Shown in pieces: positions 1 to 12,174 of a DNA stretch of 64,000 bases; the stretch's first letter is position 1; every line of letters begins with the position of its first letter. The notes under the pieces were generated by a model. That model saw nothing but the letters and a program-made list of their open reading frames with translations, did no database searches and was not told the DNA's origin. Origin of the DNA: Planctomycetota bacterium (GTDB lineage: Bacteria; Planctomycetota; UBA1135; GCA-002748355); contig JACKHW010000011.1 in NCBI GenBank assembly GCA_020638795.1, forward strand, positions 62,001 through 126,000. The letters run 5' to 3'. A program made the translations under genes and the position numbers.

Positions 1-1194
1 GCGACGGGCGTTCCCGAGCACGTGAGTTTCGGCAATCTCGCAACCGCCGAGCTCCGCTACGTGAGCGCGGCCGAGTTCGAATGGACCGTCCGTGCACCGG
101 GCCTGGCAGCCCACACGATTCGCGGTCCGCGAGGGCTTCGACCGGTCGCGAACCAGACGCAGCCGATCGACCCTCCCGGGCCTCGAGGAAGCACGCCGTT
201 GATCGTGGACGTCACCGCGGACATCAGGCTCCGATGCAGTCGATATTTCAGTCCACGTCGCGTACCGCTCGACGACGCGACAGTCGTCGTCTCCGCCAGC
301 GGGATCGGCGGGAAGGAACTTGCCGCGTATCGAGGGCGCAGCCTCGGAGAAGGGAAGTATCAGGTCGATATTCCGAACGACCGTCGAGACTACGAAGATC
401 TGCAACGAGAGTTGGAGGCGTTTTGCAAAGCGCTCGGCGCGACGACGCGTGCGCTCTGCGAAGGCTCGAGTGGTTTCGGGAGCCTCGAATGGACGGTCTT
501 GTGCGCCGGAGCGCTCACCATTCCCGTGGTCGGCCCCGAGCTCCTCGTGTTCTGCACGATCTTGACGACCGGTTGGCAGCTCTACTGTGCGATGGACTTC
601 GACCTCGATCTCTGTCCATACATTCAGGATGTCGTCGATCTTGCCGAGATGTGGAAGAACGGCAGTTCGATTCACGTGCACGTCGCGATTCCCCCCAAAG
701 ATCTCGGTTGGACCCAGTACCCGAAGTCCCCGCAGCGTCGCGTCGGCCCGACCTTCGTTCGACCCAATCAAGGGATCGATCCCGTTCTCGTGCGCTTCAC
801 GACCGAGGAGGTCGCGCACGTCTACGAGTATCAAGGCGGCTTCCACAACGATTGGTGGCCGAAGGACTACGTCGACCAGTTCAACATCCCGTGGCAGTCG
901 TATCCACATTGCCCGAAGACAGACTTGCCAGCCGACATGGAAGTCGTCGTCCTGCCGAGCGGCTACGTCTTCGGCAACGTGTCGTTCTTCAACACCTTCG
1001 TGCGCGGTATCTATCGGGCTTTCTACAACTGGTTCGAAGGTCAACTCGTCGGCGGACGTGTTCGTGGACCCTATGCCTACAGTCAGCAACCGATCGTCGT
1101 CGACTTCGACGACGCGCACATCAGCGGACGCGGCGAGCCGAACTCCACATCGGGCGGTTGGACCTTCGTTGGCACGCGCGTGTCGAGCAAGTGA
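1..1194 (+). CDS. Hypothetical protein, 5' end cut by the window
   Basis: The frame is open from the first base, so the true start is probably outside the window; a GTG at 22 is the first in-window start candidate. I do not recognise the family. The N-terminal third looks beta-rich and extracytoplasmic (short alternating hydrophobic strands around residues 55-100). A Cys-rich hydrophobic stretch follows near residues 150-200 (LCAGALTIPVVGPELLVFC), which could be a membrane or buried helical segment. The C-terminal half is rich in Trp, Tyr and Phe, as in secreted binding domains. It ends 61 bases before a kinase on the same strand, so the two may be co-transcribed. No catalytic motif is visible. 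That it is coding is likely from its length and codon pattern; the function is unknown. Confidence 0.6.
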   Translation, partial: ATGVPEHVSFGNLATAELRYVSAAEFEWTVRAPGLAAHTIRGPRGLRPVANQTQPIDPPGPRGSTPLIVDVTADIRLRCSRYFSPRRVPLDDATVVVSASGIGGKELAAYRGRSLGEGKYQVDIPNDRRDYEDLQRELEAFCKALGATTRALCEGSSGFGSLEWTVLCAGALTIPVVGPELLVFCTILTTGWQLYCAMDFDLDLCPYIQDVVDLAEMWKNGSSIHVHVAIPPKDLGWTQYPKSPQRRVGPTFVRPNQGIDPVLVRFTTEEVAHVYEYQGGFHNDWWPKDYVDQFNIPWQSYPHCPKTDLPADMEVVVLPSGYVFGNVSFFNTFVRGIYRAFYNWFEGQLVGGRVRGPYAYSQQPIVVDFDDAHISGRGEPNSTSGGWTFVGTRVSSK

Positions 1195-1255
1195 CTCGTA
1201 ACAACGCCTGCATGCCGATTTCGGTGACGACAACACACTGAGGCGCACCGACCCG

Positions 1256-3799
<2,544 letters not shown>

Positions 3800-3991
3800 C
3801 GGTCGCGTGCGTCACTGCAGGTCAGCGACGAGTCGGCCTCGTCGGTGGATCCTGCCAGAGAATCGAGATTGAGGACTCGCAGGTCTGGACTGCCAGAAGC
3901 GCGACAAAGGCACGCGCTGCGTGGAACTCCTCCCGCTGTGATCTTGCTACGATCGCGCCTACGAAAACGCGTATGAGCGCGCAACGACAAC

Positions 3992-3997
3992 AAGGAG
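3992..3997 (+). promoter_or_regulatory. Ribosome binding site AAGGAG
   Basis: AAGGAG lies 8 bases before a TTG at 4006. It supports a TTG start over the in-frame ATG at 3973, which lies upstream of this site. Starting at the TTG places a clean signal peptide exactly at the N-terminus. Confidence 0.6.
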
Positions 3998-4005
3998 ATC
4001 GACTC

Positions 4006-5073
4006 TTGCTTCGCAATCTCACCATCGCCTGCTTCGTGCTGACATCGGTCGGCGTCGCCCAAGCCTTCACGTCCCCCAAGGGCTACCTGACGACGGAAGG
4101 TGCGACGGACCACAACTACATGCTCTTCTCCAAGTACGAGATGTACTGGCAAGCCATCGACAAGACCAACATCGGCGCGGGGACCAAGGTCATGCGCGAA
4201 GTCGGCTGGCGTCGCGATGGCACCGGCGCCGCGAGCACCTACGCCGCGCGCACGATGACCAACTGGGAGATGTCCATCGCCAAAGCCGACTACGGTCTGC
4301 ACAACAGCGTCGACATCAGTAAGAACGCACTCGCCGGCACCCTCAAGCAAGTGGTCAAGCCGCGCACCCTCAACGTGGTCGACGTCTCGGCGCCGCCGAC
4401 GACGGCGCCTGCCCCATGGACGACCGTAGTCAAGTTCGACACGCCATTCATCTACGACGGCTTGGACGCGCTTCTCTGGGAAGTGCGCTACACCGCGAAC
4501 ACCATGTCGACGAACTACTCGTTCGACTTCACGACCGGCGGCAACTACGCCTACAGCAGCTCGACGGCAGCCAAGCTCGGAACTGCATGTACCTCGAGCG
4601 GCTCGACCTCGCCCATCAGCTGGACGACGCAGTGGCGCAACTACGGAACTGGTTTCAGCATCTACCATGCGGGCATCAGCAACCTTCCGAAGAGCGCACC
4701 GGCGTTCCTCTGGATCGACTTCATGGACGCGAACCTGTCGGCGCCGATCGTCTGCACGACGATCCACGCGCTGCCGACCATCGTCCTGCCACTCGGCGTG
4801 AGCGATTCGCTCGGCAGCCTGGCCAAAGCCGAGTTCCCGCTGCCGTACGTGGCTTCCGCAGTCGGCGCGAGCCTCTACGGACAGGTCTGGGGCTTCGATG
4901 CGGGCCGTGCGAGTGGGCTGCCGATGTCGTTCTCGGACGGCGCCAAGTGGACGATCCCGAGCGACCCGACGAGCCACGACGTCGTGCGCAACTACCGCTA
5001 CAAGACCACCTCGACGAGTTCCGAGATCGTCAGCGGTCCCTGGACTGGAGGCATCATCACGCGGTTCCAGTGA
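4006..5073 (+). CDS. Secreted protein of unknown function
   Basis: The chosen TTG start at 4006 has a good ribosome binding site. It gives a typical signal peptide: positive Leu-Arg-Asn start, hydrophobic core, cleavage near VGVAQA/F at about residue 20. The mature part (about 335 residues) is rich in Thr, Ser, Tyr, Trp and Asn, with few charged residues, as in beta-sandwich exoproteins. I see no enzyme motif. The frame stays open upstream through the end of the kinase gene, but that stretch reads as shadow. A 206-base gap separates it from the kinase, and 60 bases separate it from the SNF2 helicase. Function unknown; export is well supported. Confidence 0.75.
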   Translation: MLRNLTIACFVLTSVGVAQAFTSPKGYLTTEGATDHNYMLFSKYEMYWQAIDKTNIGAGTKVMREVGWRRDGTGAASTYAARTMTNWEMSIAKADYGLHNSVDISKNALAGTLKQVVKPRTLNVVDVSAPPTTAPAPWTTVVKFDTPFIYDGLDALLWEVRYTANTMSTNYSFDFTTGGNYAYSSSTAAKLGTACTSSGSTSPISWTTQWRNYGTGFSIYHAGISNLPKSAPAFLWIDFMDANLSAPIVCTTIHALPTIVLPLGVSDSLGSLAKAEFPLPYVASAVGASLYGQVWGFDAGRASGLPMSFSDGAKWTIPSDPTSHDVVRNYRYKTTSTSSEIVSGPWTGGIITRFQ

Positions 5074-5133
5074 TCGCTCGGTCGTTGCTCCGCACATCGC
5101 GCGATCCCGGTCGATCGTTATGATCCGGCCGCG

Positions 5134-7446
5134 ATGTGGATCTCGGGGTTGGCAGGAGCGGCGGCAGCGCTCTTCGGTGTGGCGGTCGAGCGCCTACGAC
5201 CTGCAGGGCGCGCGCGCTCGCGTGCGAGGCGCGCCACGCGTGAGGTCGAGCGCGAACTGCAGCGCATCGAGAAGCTCGAACTCACCGCCGAAAAATCGCT
5301 CGCCCGCGTGGCAGAAGCGTGGTCACGCGCGAGCGAGCATCGACGTCTCGAACAACTGGACGTCTCCGAACTGAAGGCGTTCGGCGCCGACGGTGTCCGC
5401 TGGGGCGTGCTCGAAGGAGCCGCTTATCGCACGATTGCGGACCTGATCGGCGTCTCGAAGGAGAAGCTGACCAAGCTCGACGGCATCGGCGACGTCATGG
5501 CCGACAAGATCGTGCGCGCGCGCGATCGCGTCGTGGCGCTCAACAAGGACGAGATCGTCGATCCGCCGCAACCCGATGACGAGACCCCTCCGGCGCGCAA
5601 CGTGAGGCGCGCCGCGCACGACAGTCTCGTGGTACGAGAACGCACACGCGGTCCACGCGCACGACTGTCGACGTGGCTCGAGGGCCTGCAGCGACGCGTC
5701 CACGACATCCGGCGCAATGCCGCGTTCTATCGAGGCCTGACGAGCGGTCGCCGCGCGATGCGTGAGGATGCGATCGCGACGTCGAAGGCGCTCGTGCATG
5801 AGGTCCACCAAGGGCGCGAGCCGAGTGGACGACTCGCCACAGCGAAGCTCGCTCGCAAGAGTGCCAAACTCGCTCTACGCCATCACCCGACCGACGCAGA
5901 CCTCGCACGAGAACACGCGCACCGCATGGCCGAGTTCACGGCGGTGATCGAGCGTGCGCTCGTGTTGCGTCGAAGCGCGTCCATCGCTGCGTCGTCGGCT
6001 GTGACCGGTGGCCTCCCCATCGAAGTCGCTCGCCGCGTCGAACGCTCTTCGCTTGACAGTCGCGGTCTGCGCGTCACGTTGCGTGGCTATCAAGAGTTCG
6101 GTGCGAAATACTTGCTCGTACAACGCCGTACGTTGCTCGGCGACGAGATGGGACTCGGCAAGACGGTGCAGGCGCTCGCCGCGTTCGCGCACGTCGCCTA
6201 TGCCGAAGGCGGGAAGCTCTTCCTCGTCGTGGCACCGGCGAGCGTCCTCACCAACTGGTCTCGCGAGACGACGAGGCGCACGACGCTCCCGGTCACAATC
6301 CTACACGGCAACGAACGCGAACCACGACTCCGCCAGTGGATCCAGGATGGCGGTGTCGCGGTAACGTCGTTCGGCACTCTGCGGTTACTTCCGTTGTTCG
6401 ACGGTCCACACGTGGTCCATCGCATCGACATGCTCGTCGTCGACGAGGCACACTACGCGAAGAACCGCTCGGCCGCGCGCACGCAGGCGATCGCCGCGCT
6501 CGCGGCTCGCAGCGAACGCGTGTGCTACATGAGCGGCACCCCGCTCGAGAACCGATTACCCGAGTTTCACGCGCTGATCGGCCAGCTGCAGCCTCAACTT
6601 GCTTCGAGTCTCGAAGACGACGCGCCATCGGACGACGGACTCGTCATCGGGCGCCGCGCGTTCTTGACCGCCGTCGCACCCGTCTACGTGCGTCGCAACC
6701 AGAACGACGTGCTGAAGGAACTTCCCGAGCGCATCGAGAAAGAAGAGTGGATCGACCTTTCCGCCGACGAAACGCGCGAGTACGAGCAAGCGGTGCGGGA
6801 TCGCAAGATCATGGCGATGAGGCGCATCGTGACGCTCGGCACGATCGGCACTCGCACTGACGGGTCCCTTGTATCGTCCAAGCTCGACCGCCTCGATGAG
6901 CTGCTCGACGAATACCGCGAGGAAGGGCGCAAAGTACTCGTGTTCTCGTTCTTCCTCGACGTCCTCGCGGAAGTCGCACAGCGATGCGCGATGCGCGGCA
7001 CCCTGATCGGCACGATCTCGGGCAAGGTCGCGGCGAGCGAACGCCAGCGTCTGTGCGACGCGTTCACCGAAGCGGACGGACATGCCGTGCTCCTCGGCCA
7101 AATCGACGCCGCGGGCACGGGCCTCAACCTGCAAGCGGCCTCGGCGGTCTGCCTGCTCGAGCCGCAATGGAAACCGTCGACCGAAGAACAGGCCGTCGCG
7201 CGCGCGCACCGCATGGGACAGACGCGGTCCGTGATGGTCCACCGCTTCTTCGCGAGCGACACGGTCGACGAGCGGATGAAGGAAGTCCTCGCGGACAAGC
7301 GGGAGCTGTTCGACGCATTCGCGAGGGAGAGCGCGGTGAGCGACGCGAGCGCGGACGCGACCGAAACGAGCCTCGTGCGACAGGTGATCGACGCGGAGGT
7401 CGCACGGCTGGGGATCGGGTCGCGTGAGGCACTTCGGAACGAGTAG
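5134..7446 (+). CDS. SNF2-family DNA helicase/ATPase with N-terminal HhH segment
   Basis: This is a superfamily 2 Swi2/Snf2 ATPase that probably moves along double-stranded DNA. Walker A is GDEMGLGKT at about residues 336-344, motif II is VVDEAHYAKN near 434, motif III is SGTPLENRL near 468, and motif VI is ARAHRMGQTR near 690; all helicase motifs are intact. A segment near residues 105-125 (ADLIGVSKEKLTKLDGIGDV) reads as a helix-hairpin-helix DNA-binding element. The first 20 residues are hydrophobic (WISGLAGAAAALFGVAVERL), so membrane attachment is possible. The roughly 300-residue N-terminal region is otherwise helical and basic, with no recognised nuclease. It stands alone, with no methylase or restriction partner nearby. 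Repair, remodelling or defence are all possible roles. Confidence 0.88.
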   Translation: MWISGLAGAAAALFGVAVERLRPAGRARSRARRATREVERELQRIEKLELTAEKSLARVAEAWSRASEHRRLEQLDVSELKAFGADGVRWGVLEGAAYRTIADLIGVSKEKLTKLDGIGDVMADKIVRARDRVVALNKDEIVDPPQPDDETPPARNVRRAAHDSLVVRERTRGPRARLSTWLEGLQRRVHDIRRNAAFYRGLTSGRRAMREDAIATSKALVHEVHQGREPSGRLATAKLARKSAKLALRHHPTDADLAREHAHRMAEFTAVIERALVLRRSASIAASSAVTGGLPIEVARRVERSSLDSRGLRVTLRGYQEFGAKYLLVQRRTLLGDEMGLGKTVQALAAFAHVAYAEGGKLFLVVAPASVLTNWSRETTRRTTLPVTILHGNEREPRLRQWIQDGGVAVTSFGTLRLLPLFDGPHVVHRIDMLVVDEAHYAKNRSAARTQAIAALAARSERVCYMSGTPLENRLPEFHALIGQLQPQLASSLEDDAPSDDGLVIGRRAFLTAVAPVYVRRNQNDVLKELPERIEKEEWIDLSADETREYEQAVRDRKIMAMRRIVTLGTIGTRTDGSLVSSKLDRLDELLDEYREEGRKVLVFSFFLDVLAEVAQRCAMRGTLIGTISGKVAASERQRLCDAFTEADGHAVLLGQIDAAGTGLNLQAASAVCLLEPQWKPSTEEQAVARAHRMGQTRSVMVHRFFASDTVDERMKEVLADKRELFDAFARESAVSDASADATETSLVRQVIDAEVARLGIGSREALRNE

Positions 7447-7601
7447 GTCGCTGCAGAGGCGGCGGCACCATCAGCAATTCTGAACTCCGAATCCTCGATT
7501 CGGCGAGGCCTTCGGGATTCTCACTTCGAGGGTTAGGTCGCAGCCATGCCATCCCACGAGCACACCCTTCCGTTCTCGTTGCGAGCGGCAATGATGCCCA
7601 C

Positions 7602-9986
7602 ATGGCGAAATCACGCGGAACCCCGGACCTCCTCCACTTCGTCGCGGCGGCGAAGCGCTTCCTCAGTGCGCAACCCTGGACGCGCTGGAGCGAACCTCGG
7701 CTCTTCGCGTTCGAGATCCCCGACGAAAACAACCCCGTGATCGCCTTCGTAGCAGGCCGCCACGCACCGACCTTCGGCATGGTCTGCGCATTCGGCACCG
7801 AAGCCGAAGCCATGATCCGCTCCGACGACGATCCATGGAGTACGGACTACGAACTCGCGAATCTCTACTTCGATCGCAGCAATACCGACAAGAACTATCG
7901 CAGGGACATGCAGGCGGCAGGCTGGACGCAGTCGATCCTTCCCGTGATCGCGATCAAATCGTCCGGCAAGGATCCGCGCATGGCGCGGCGTCGCGAACGC
8001 CAACTCGTGACCTGGGTCCTCAATGCGTTCGTCAAGGCCGAGGCGAATGGGATGCTCGACGAGGTTTCCGATTCCTCACTCGATGGGACGGTCAAGACGC
8101 TTCCCCTGATTCGTGCCGCGGGAAAGGTGCAGGATCCGGTCGTCGAGTTCACGAAACACTCACTGCGGCCGGAAACGCTCGCGCGCATCGCCGACTCGGA
8201 AGGTGCTTCCATGGCATCACGTCCCGAAACTCGAACGAAATCAATCGGCACACCCCGCAATGTCGCGGTCTTTCGCGACGTCGAGAACACATCGCACTTT
8301 CCCGAATCGACGCAACGTTGGGGCATCGCGTTCGAGCAGATGGATACCGGACTGCGTGGTCTCGTCCGCATGGAAGACCCTCGCCTCTTCGTCGTCGCGG
8401 ACCTCACCAACGACAAGATCGTCTCGATGCGCCCTGTCGACGGTGCGGACTGGAAGGAGGCCACGTCAACACTCTTCGATGCGTTCTACTGCCCTGCGGA
8501 TGATCGCGAACCGGTCTTGCCCAAGAGCGTCGTCTTCTTGCACGAAGACATCGACACGGCGTTCGGCGCGAGCTTGCGCGAACTCGGGATCGACTGTCAC
8601 GTCGACGACGAGGACGGCGACATGCGACGCTTCGTCGATCAACTCCTGGAGGGATTGGCGGGTGCCGTCGGCGGGCAGACTGCGTTGGCGCACGCGCCCG
8701 AAGTCGTCCCCGCGCCGGATGACCTCGCCGGATGGAAGCGCGCAGACGCAGCCCTCACCCAGGCACTGTTGCAGCCGCTGCCAAGCGTGACTCCGCGGAT
8801 GCAGCGCAAGTTCTACGGTGACGACTTCGATCCCGATCGTGTCGGCCGTGACAACCCCACCGTCGCGATGAGCTTCTACGAGTGGCGGGTCTTCGACTAT
8901 CGCGGCAACGCGCGCTCGGCGACATTGGCCGAGCGCTTCGTACGCAACGAGGTCCCCGAGTGCTGGCGCATCTTGATCGAACGTCGCAGTGGCGCAACGC
9001 CCACTCTCGCCAGGATCGAATCGATCGATGTGGGCACGTCGCTCGAGATCGTCGACGTGTACAGCGGGCAGCGTTGGACGATTCACGATCACGCGATGTC
9101 CATGTCGGCCAAAGTCGACATCCTCGTCGCGCTGCGCGTCTACCCGGTCGGTGACTTTCACTTCGCGATGCTCGCCGGCCCGCTCTTGACTTCGCATCAG
9201 ATCGACGACGCCACGCGAACCCTCGTAGCCGAAGGCTTCGACCCCGAGAAGGGCTTCGTCGGCGCTGCTCACCTGCTCGGTCGACTTTGGAGCGTGGCAT
9301 CGACCGGCCAGGCGCTGCCTGCAAGACTCGTGTCGGCCGAAGGCGACCGCCTGTGCTTCGTAAAAGCGACGTTCCACGCGCGCGATCCAGCCGCGCTGAC
9401 GCGAGCCCTCGACGAGCGTCCTGACCTGGAGTTCGACGGCGAGAGTTGGGCGTGCTTCGCGGGCAAGACAATTGTCAGCCAACCGGAGCGCGTGCTCGGC
9501 CACATCCGGATCTTCGACGACGAAGTCCTCGTCGAAACGATGACGGAGGAACGCTTCGAAACCATCCGCTCCTGGCTCGAAGCACTCCCCGGCGTCATGC
9601 ACCGCGAAACGACCACCGAAGACCCGATGGATCTGCTGCGGTCCGGCGGCGCTCGCAACCGTCACCGCGACGACGAAGCGAGTCTCGCGGACATCGATCA
9701 CCAACTGGGTCTCGTGTCGGAAACGAACGGGGGTTCGCAGCCAAGGCTCGTCGACCTGCCCGAAGTCCACGATTCCTTGCGACGCCAACAACTCGCGTGG
9801 CTCGACGAGAAGATCCCGATGTTCGGCGACAAGACTCCACGCGAGATGGCTAGGGACCCCGACGGTCGTGCGCGCGTGGCAGCGGTGATTCGAACCATGC
9901 GGCGGCCTGGCGGAGTCAGTGACAGCTATGAAGTGCCGCGCGCGGAGATGCTGCGCGAGCTGGGCCTGGAAAGCGGATTCGAGTGA
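7602..9986 (+). CDS. Large conserved-looking hypothetical protein, cytoplasmic
   Basis: The 794-residue product has no signal peptide or membrane helix, so it should be cytoplasmic. The first 150 residues (around FAFEIPDENNPVIAFVAGRH) look like an alpha/beta domain. I cannot name it with confidence, though it recalls DUF6930/DUF7309-type regions. Residues about 390-560 contain a second globular part with alternating beta strands. Near the C-terminus, KIPMFGDKTPREMARDPDGR resembles the 'aLgGrTPlela.tpeGr' signature I associate with MbcA/ParS/Xre-type and related C-terminal domains. That is a resemblance only. The gene stands alone between a helicase and an exoprotein. The ATG at 7602 has no clear ribosome binding site. 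Function unknown. Confidence 0.7.
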   Translation: MAKSRGTPDLLHFVAAAKRFLSAQPWTRWSEPRLFAFEIPDENNPVIAFVAGRHAPTFGMVCAFGTEAEAMIRSDDDPWSTDYELANLYFDRSNTDKNYRRDMQAAGWTQSILPVIAIKSSGKDPRMARRRERQLVTWVLNAFVKAEANGMLDEVSDSSLDGTVKTLPLIRAAGKVQDPVVEFTKHSLRPETLARIADSEGASMASRPETRTKSIGTPRNVAVFRDVENTSHFPESTQRWGIAFEQMDTGLRGLVRMEDPRLFVVADLTNDKIVSMRPVDGADWKEATSTLFDAFYCPADDREPVLPKSVVFLHEDIDTAFGASLRELGIDCHVDDEDGDMRRFVDQLLEGLAGAVGGQTALAHAPEVVPAPDDLAGWKRADAALTQALLQPLPSVTPRMQRKFYGDDFDPDRVGRDNPTVAMSFYEWRVFDYRGNARSATLAERFVRNEVPECWRILIERRSGATPTLARIESIDVGTSLEIVDVYSGQRWTIHDHAMSMSAKVDILVALRVYPVGDFHFAMLAGPLLTSHQIDDATRTLVAEGFDPEKGFVGAAHLLGRLWSVASTGQALPARLVSAEGDRLCFVKATFHARDPAALTRALDERPDLEFDGESWACFAGKTIVSQPERVLGHIRIFDDEVLVETMTEERFETIRSWLEALPGVMHRETTTEDPMDLLRSGGARNRHRDDEASLADIDHQLGLVSETNGGSQPRLVDLPEVHDSLRRQQLAWLDEKIPMFGDKTPREMARDPDGRARVAAVIRTMRRPGGVSDSYEVPRAEMLRELGLESGFE

Positions 9987-10133
9987 TGGACTCAGTCGCT
10001 CGACGTCGACGATCTTCGCGATCCTCCCAATAACGGTGATTCTGAGGCGGAAACTGCAGACTTCGCACATCCCTTGCGCCCAGGTGCTCGCAGCAACTTC
10101 GATACGTCCTAGGCTCCATGGTGGCACAGTTCC

Positions 10134-12092
10134 ATGAAACGAAGACTCCGTACGACCGCGCTCGCGGCTCTCGCCGCACTCTGCATCGAAACCACGGCTC
10201 GCACTCAGTACGACGGTGCTCCCTTCAATAACGTCACGGTCACGCCGCTCGGCGCGAGCATCGTGCGAGGAAGCGGCCGATACGATCTGCAGCCCTCCGT
10301 GATGTACGACGCGAGCGATCCGAACAAGGCGCGTCGTTTCAAGATGTGGTGGCTCGGCCGCTACGACCCCGCCGATGCCGATCTTCCGCCTGCCGACCTG
10401 CACGTCGGCGATCGAATCTACTACGCGGAAAGCCCGGACGGCACGAATTGGAGTCGGCCGATCGTTGCACTCAAGGGACGCGGCGGATCCGGGGGTTTCG
10501 ATGCCGCGGACGATCACTTGGTGGGTTCGCCTTCCGTGCTGAAGGTGCACGGCAAGTACTACATGTTCTACGAGGCCTACTCGCAGGCGACGCTCGTGAC
10601 GCGCTTCTTCCATGCGAAGCGTGGCGATACGTGGAGCTTCCACGGCTTCCCGCAGAACAGTCCGTCCTGGGACGACGGATACGCGTGGGAACGCGAACTC
10701 GGGATCGCACCGGCATTCAGGAAACACGATGCGCATCCGATCTACGCCGGGCAGGTCGTCTATCCGGACGGCAAGATCAATCGCTACCTCTCGGCGAAAC
10801 CGATCCAAAAGGAAGGCGCCGGCACGTGGACGGACCTGAACGGTGGTCAACCGGTCTTTTGGCTCTATTCGAAAGACGCACCCGGACGCAAGCCGTTGTA
10901 CGCAGCCTTCGCATCGCTGTATCGCAATAGCTTCGTGACGGACCGCGTGGACATGGAAGGATTCCAAGCGGATGGCTTGCACGGACTCGTGCCGCCGCAT
11001 CCCTTCCTAGGCTACGCGATGGCAAGCGTGACGAGCCCCGACATGCGGCGTGCGAACCAGAATAGGATCTGCCTCGCAACGTCTTCGGACGGTAAGACGT
11101 GGACGCGATTCCGTGGTGCGGCCGATGGCGAAGCGATGATCGCGCCAGTGCAGGCCTTCACCAACTCGAGTTACGGTCAGCACGCGTGTGGCGGTTCCGA
11201 ACGCTTCGATCTCCATCGAGCCTACGGTGCAGGCTTCCCCGTCGCGCTGATTCGCGACGGACATCTCGAGCTGATGTTCACCGACGATACGAAAATCCCA
11301 CTGAGTCGATGTGACCGACCGCCGGTCGCGACGCGGATCCGCATCCCACTCGAGAAGATCGAAGATCCACAAGCCTACGTCACGGCACAGCGTCAGGAGC
11401 TGCAAGCAGGCATTCCCTGCGACGCGAAGTGGAGCCCGCTCTATCGGCGCTATTTCGGATTGAGCTTCAAGCTCGAGGGGAGCTGCTCTTCCGCCGGCTA
11501 CAAGCAATATCCGTTGCTCGTGTGGTCGGACTTCGACGTCAGTGCGACGCAGCTTCCCCTCTTTCCGGCTACGAACACCTTCTCGACTCCGCTTCCGACC
11601 CAAGGCTATGTCGGAGCGTGTGGAGGACTCCTCGGCGACGAGTATGGAAGGACCGTCGACTTCCCAGCAGCGACCTCGCCCTACACCGCGATGCACGTCT
11701 TCTACGAAGCGTATCCCTCGGGACACTGCCCGACGCCCTTCGAATCGGACCTCCACCATCTACTCGTCTTCGGCTATCCCAAGGACGTGCATGCGAAGGG
11801 CGTCGACTTCGGCCTCTTCGTCGTACCCGAGACGCAAGAAAGCCATCGAAGCATCCACCTGCGCACGGTCCTCGGCCCGCCGAACTCACCCTTCTTGATC
11901 GTTCTGCGCTCGATCGACGGGAATCCCGTGACGATCCCGCTTCTCACCGCCGTCTTCGACTCGCAAGGCCGCGCGAACATCGAGATCCCGCTCGGCATCG
12001 TGACGACCAGCAACGTCGAGATCGATGCCCTCGCCCTCGATGCGCAATGGAACCTGAAGCGCTCGACCCGACGCGCCATCTTCCTGCGGTAG
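10134..12092 (+). CDS. Secreted beta-propeller-like protein
   Basis: The ATG at 10134 gives a signal peptide (MKRRLRTTALAALAALCIETTART). The mature 630 residues contain repeated blade-like blocks of the form 'Y(Y/F)AESPDGTNWSRP', 'GSPSVLKVHGKYYMFYEAYS' and 'RICLATSSDGKTWTRF'. These resemble the five-bladed propeller of glycoside hydrolase families 43, 32 and 62 and related sugar-binding proteins. I cannot assign catalytic acids by eye, so enzyme activity is uncertain and it may only bind glycans. The last 180 residues form a further beta-rich region. It is probably exported to the periplasm or surface. The gene is followed after 82 bases by a small lipoprotein on the same strand. Confidence 0.65.
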   Translation: MKRRLRTTALAALAALCIETTARTQYDGAPFNNVTVTPLGASIVRGSGRYDLQPSVMYDASDPNKARRFKMWWLGRYDPADADLPPADLHVGDRIYYAESPDGTNWSRPIVALKGRGGSGGFDAADDHLVGSPSVLKVHGKYYMFYEAYSQATLVTRFFHAKRGDTWSFHGFPQNSPSWDDGYAWERELGIAPAFRKHDAHPIYAGQVVYPDGKINRYLSAKPIQKEGAGTWTDLNGGQPVFWLYSKDAPGRKPLYAAFASLYRNSFVTDRVDMEGFQADGLHGLVPPHPFLGYAMASVTSPDMRRANQNRICLATSSDGKTWTRFRGAADGEAMIAPVQAFTNSSYGQHACGGSERFDLHRAYGAGFPVALIRDGHLELMFTDDTKIPLSRCDRPPVATRIRIPLEKIEDPQAYVTAQRQELQAGIPCDAKWSPLYRRYFGLSFKLEGSCSSAGYKQYPLLVWSDFDVSATQLPLFPATNTFSTPLPTQGYVGACGGLLGDEYGRTVDFPAATSPYTAMHVFYEAYPSGHCPTPFESDLHHLLVFGYPKDVHAKGVDFGLFVVPETQESHRSIHLRTVLGPPNSPFLIVLRSIDGNPVTIPLLTAVFDSQGRANIEIPLGIVTTSNVEIDALALDAQWNLKRSTRRAIFLR

Positions 12093-12174
12093 CCGCGCGT
12101 CGGGGGATTTCCCTTGCAGGATTCTCCGTTCTCTTGCGCCCTTGCTGTTGGAACGCAACGCAAAAGCAAGAACC

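Noticed and set aside
8466..11000. Long open frame (about 844 codons) on the minus strand
   Set aside because: It lies antisense to two well-supported plus-strand genes (7602-9986 and 10134-12092). Its translation is Arg/His/Val-rich with no domain, as expected for shadow frames in high-GC DNA.
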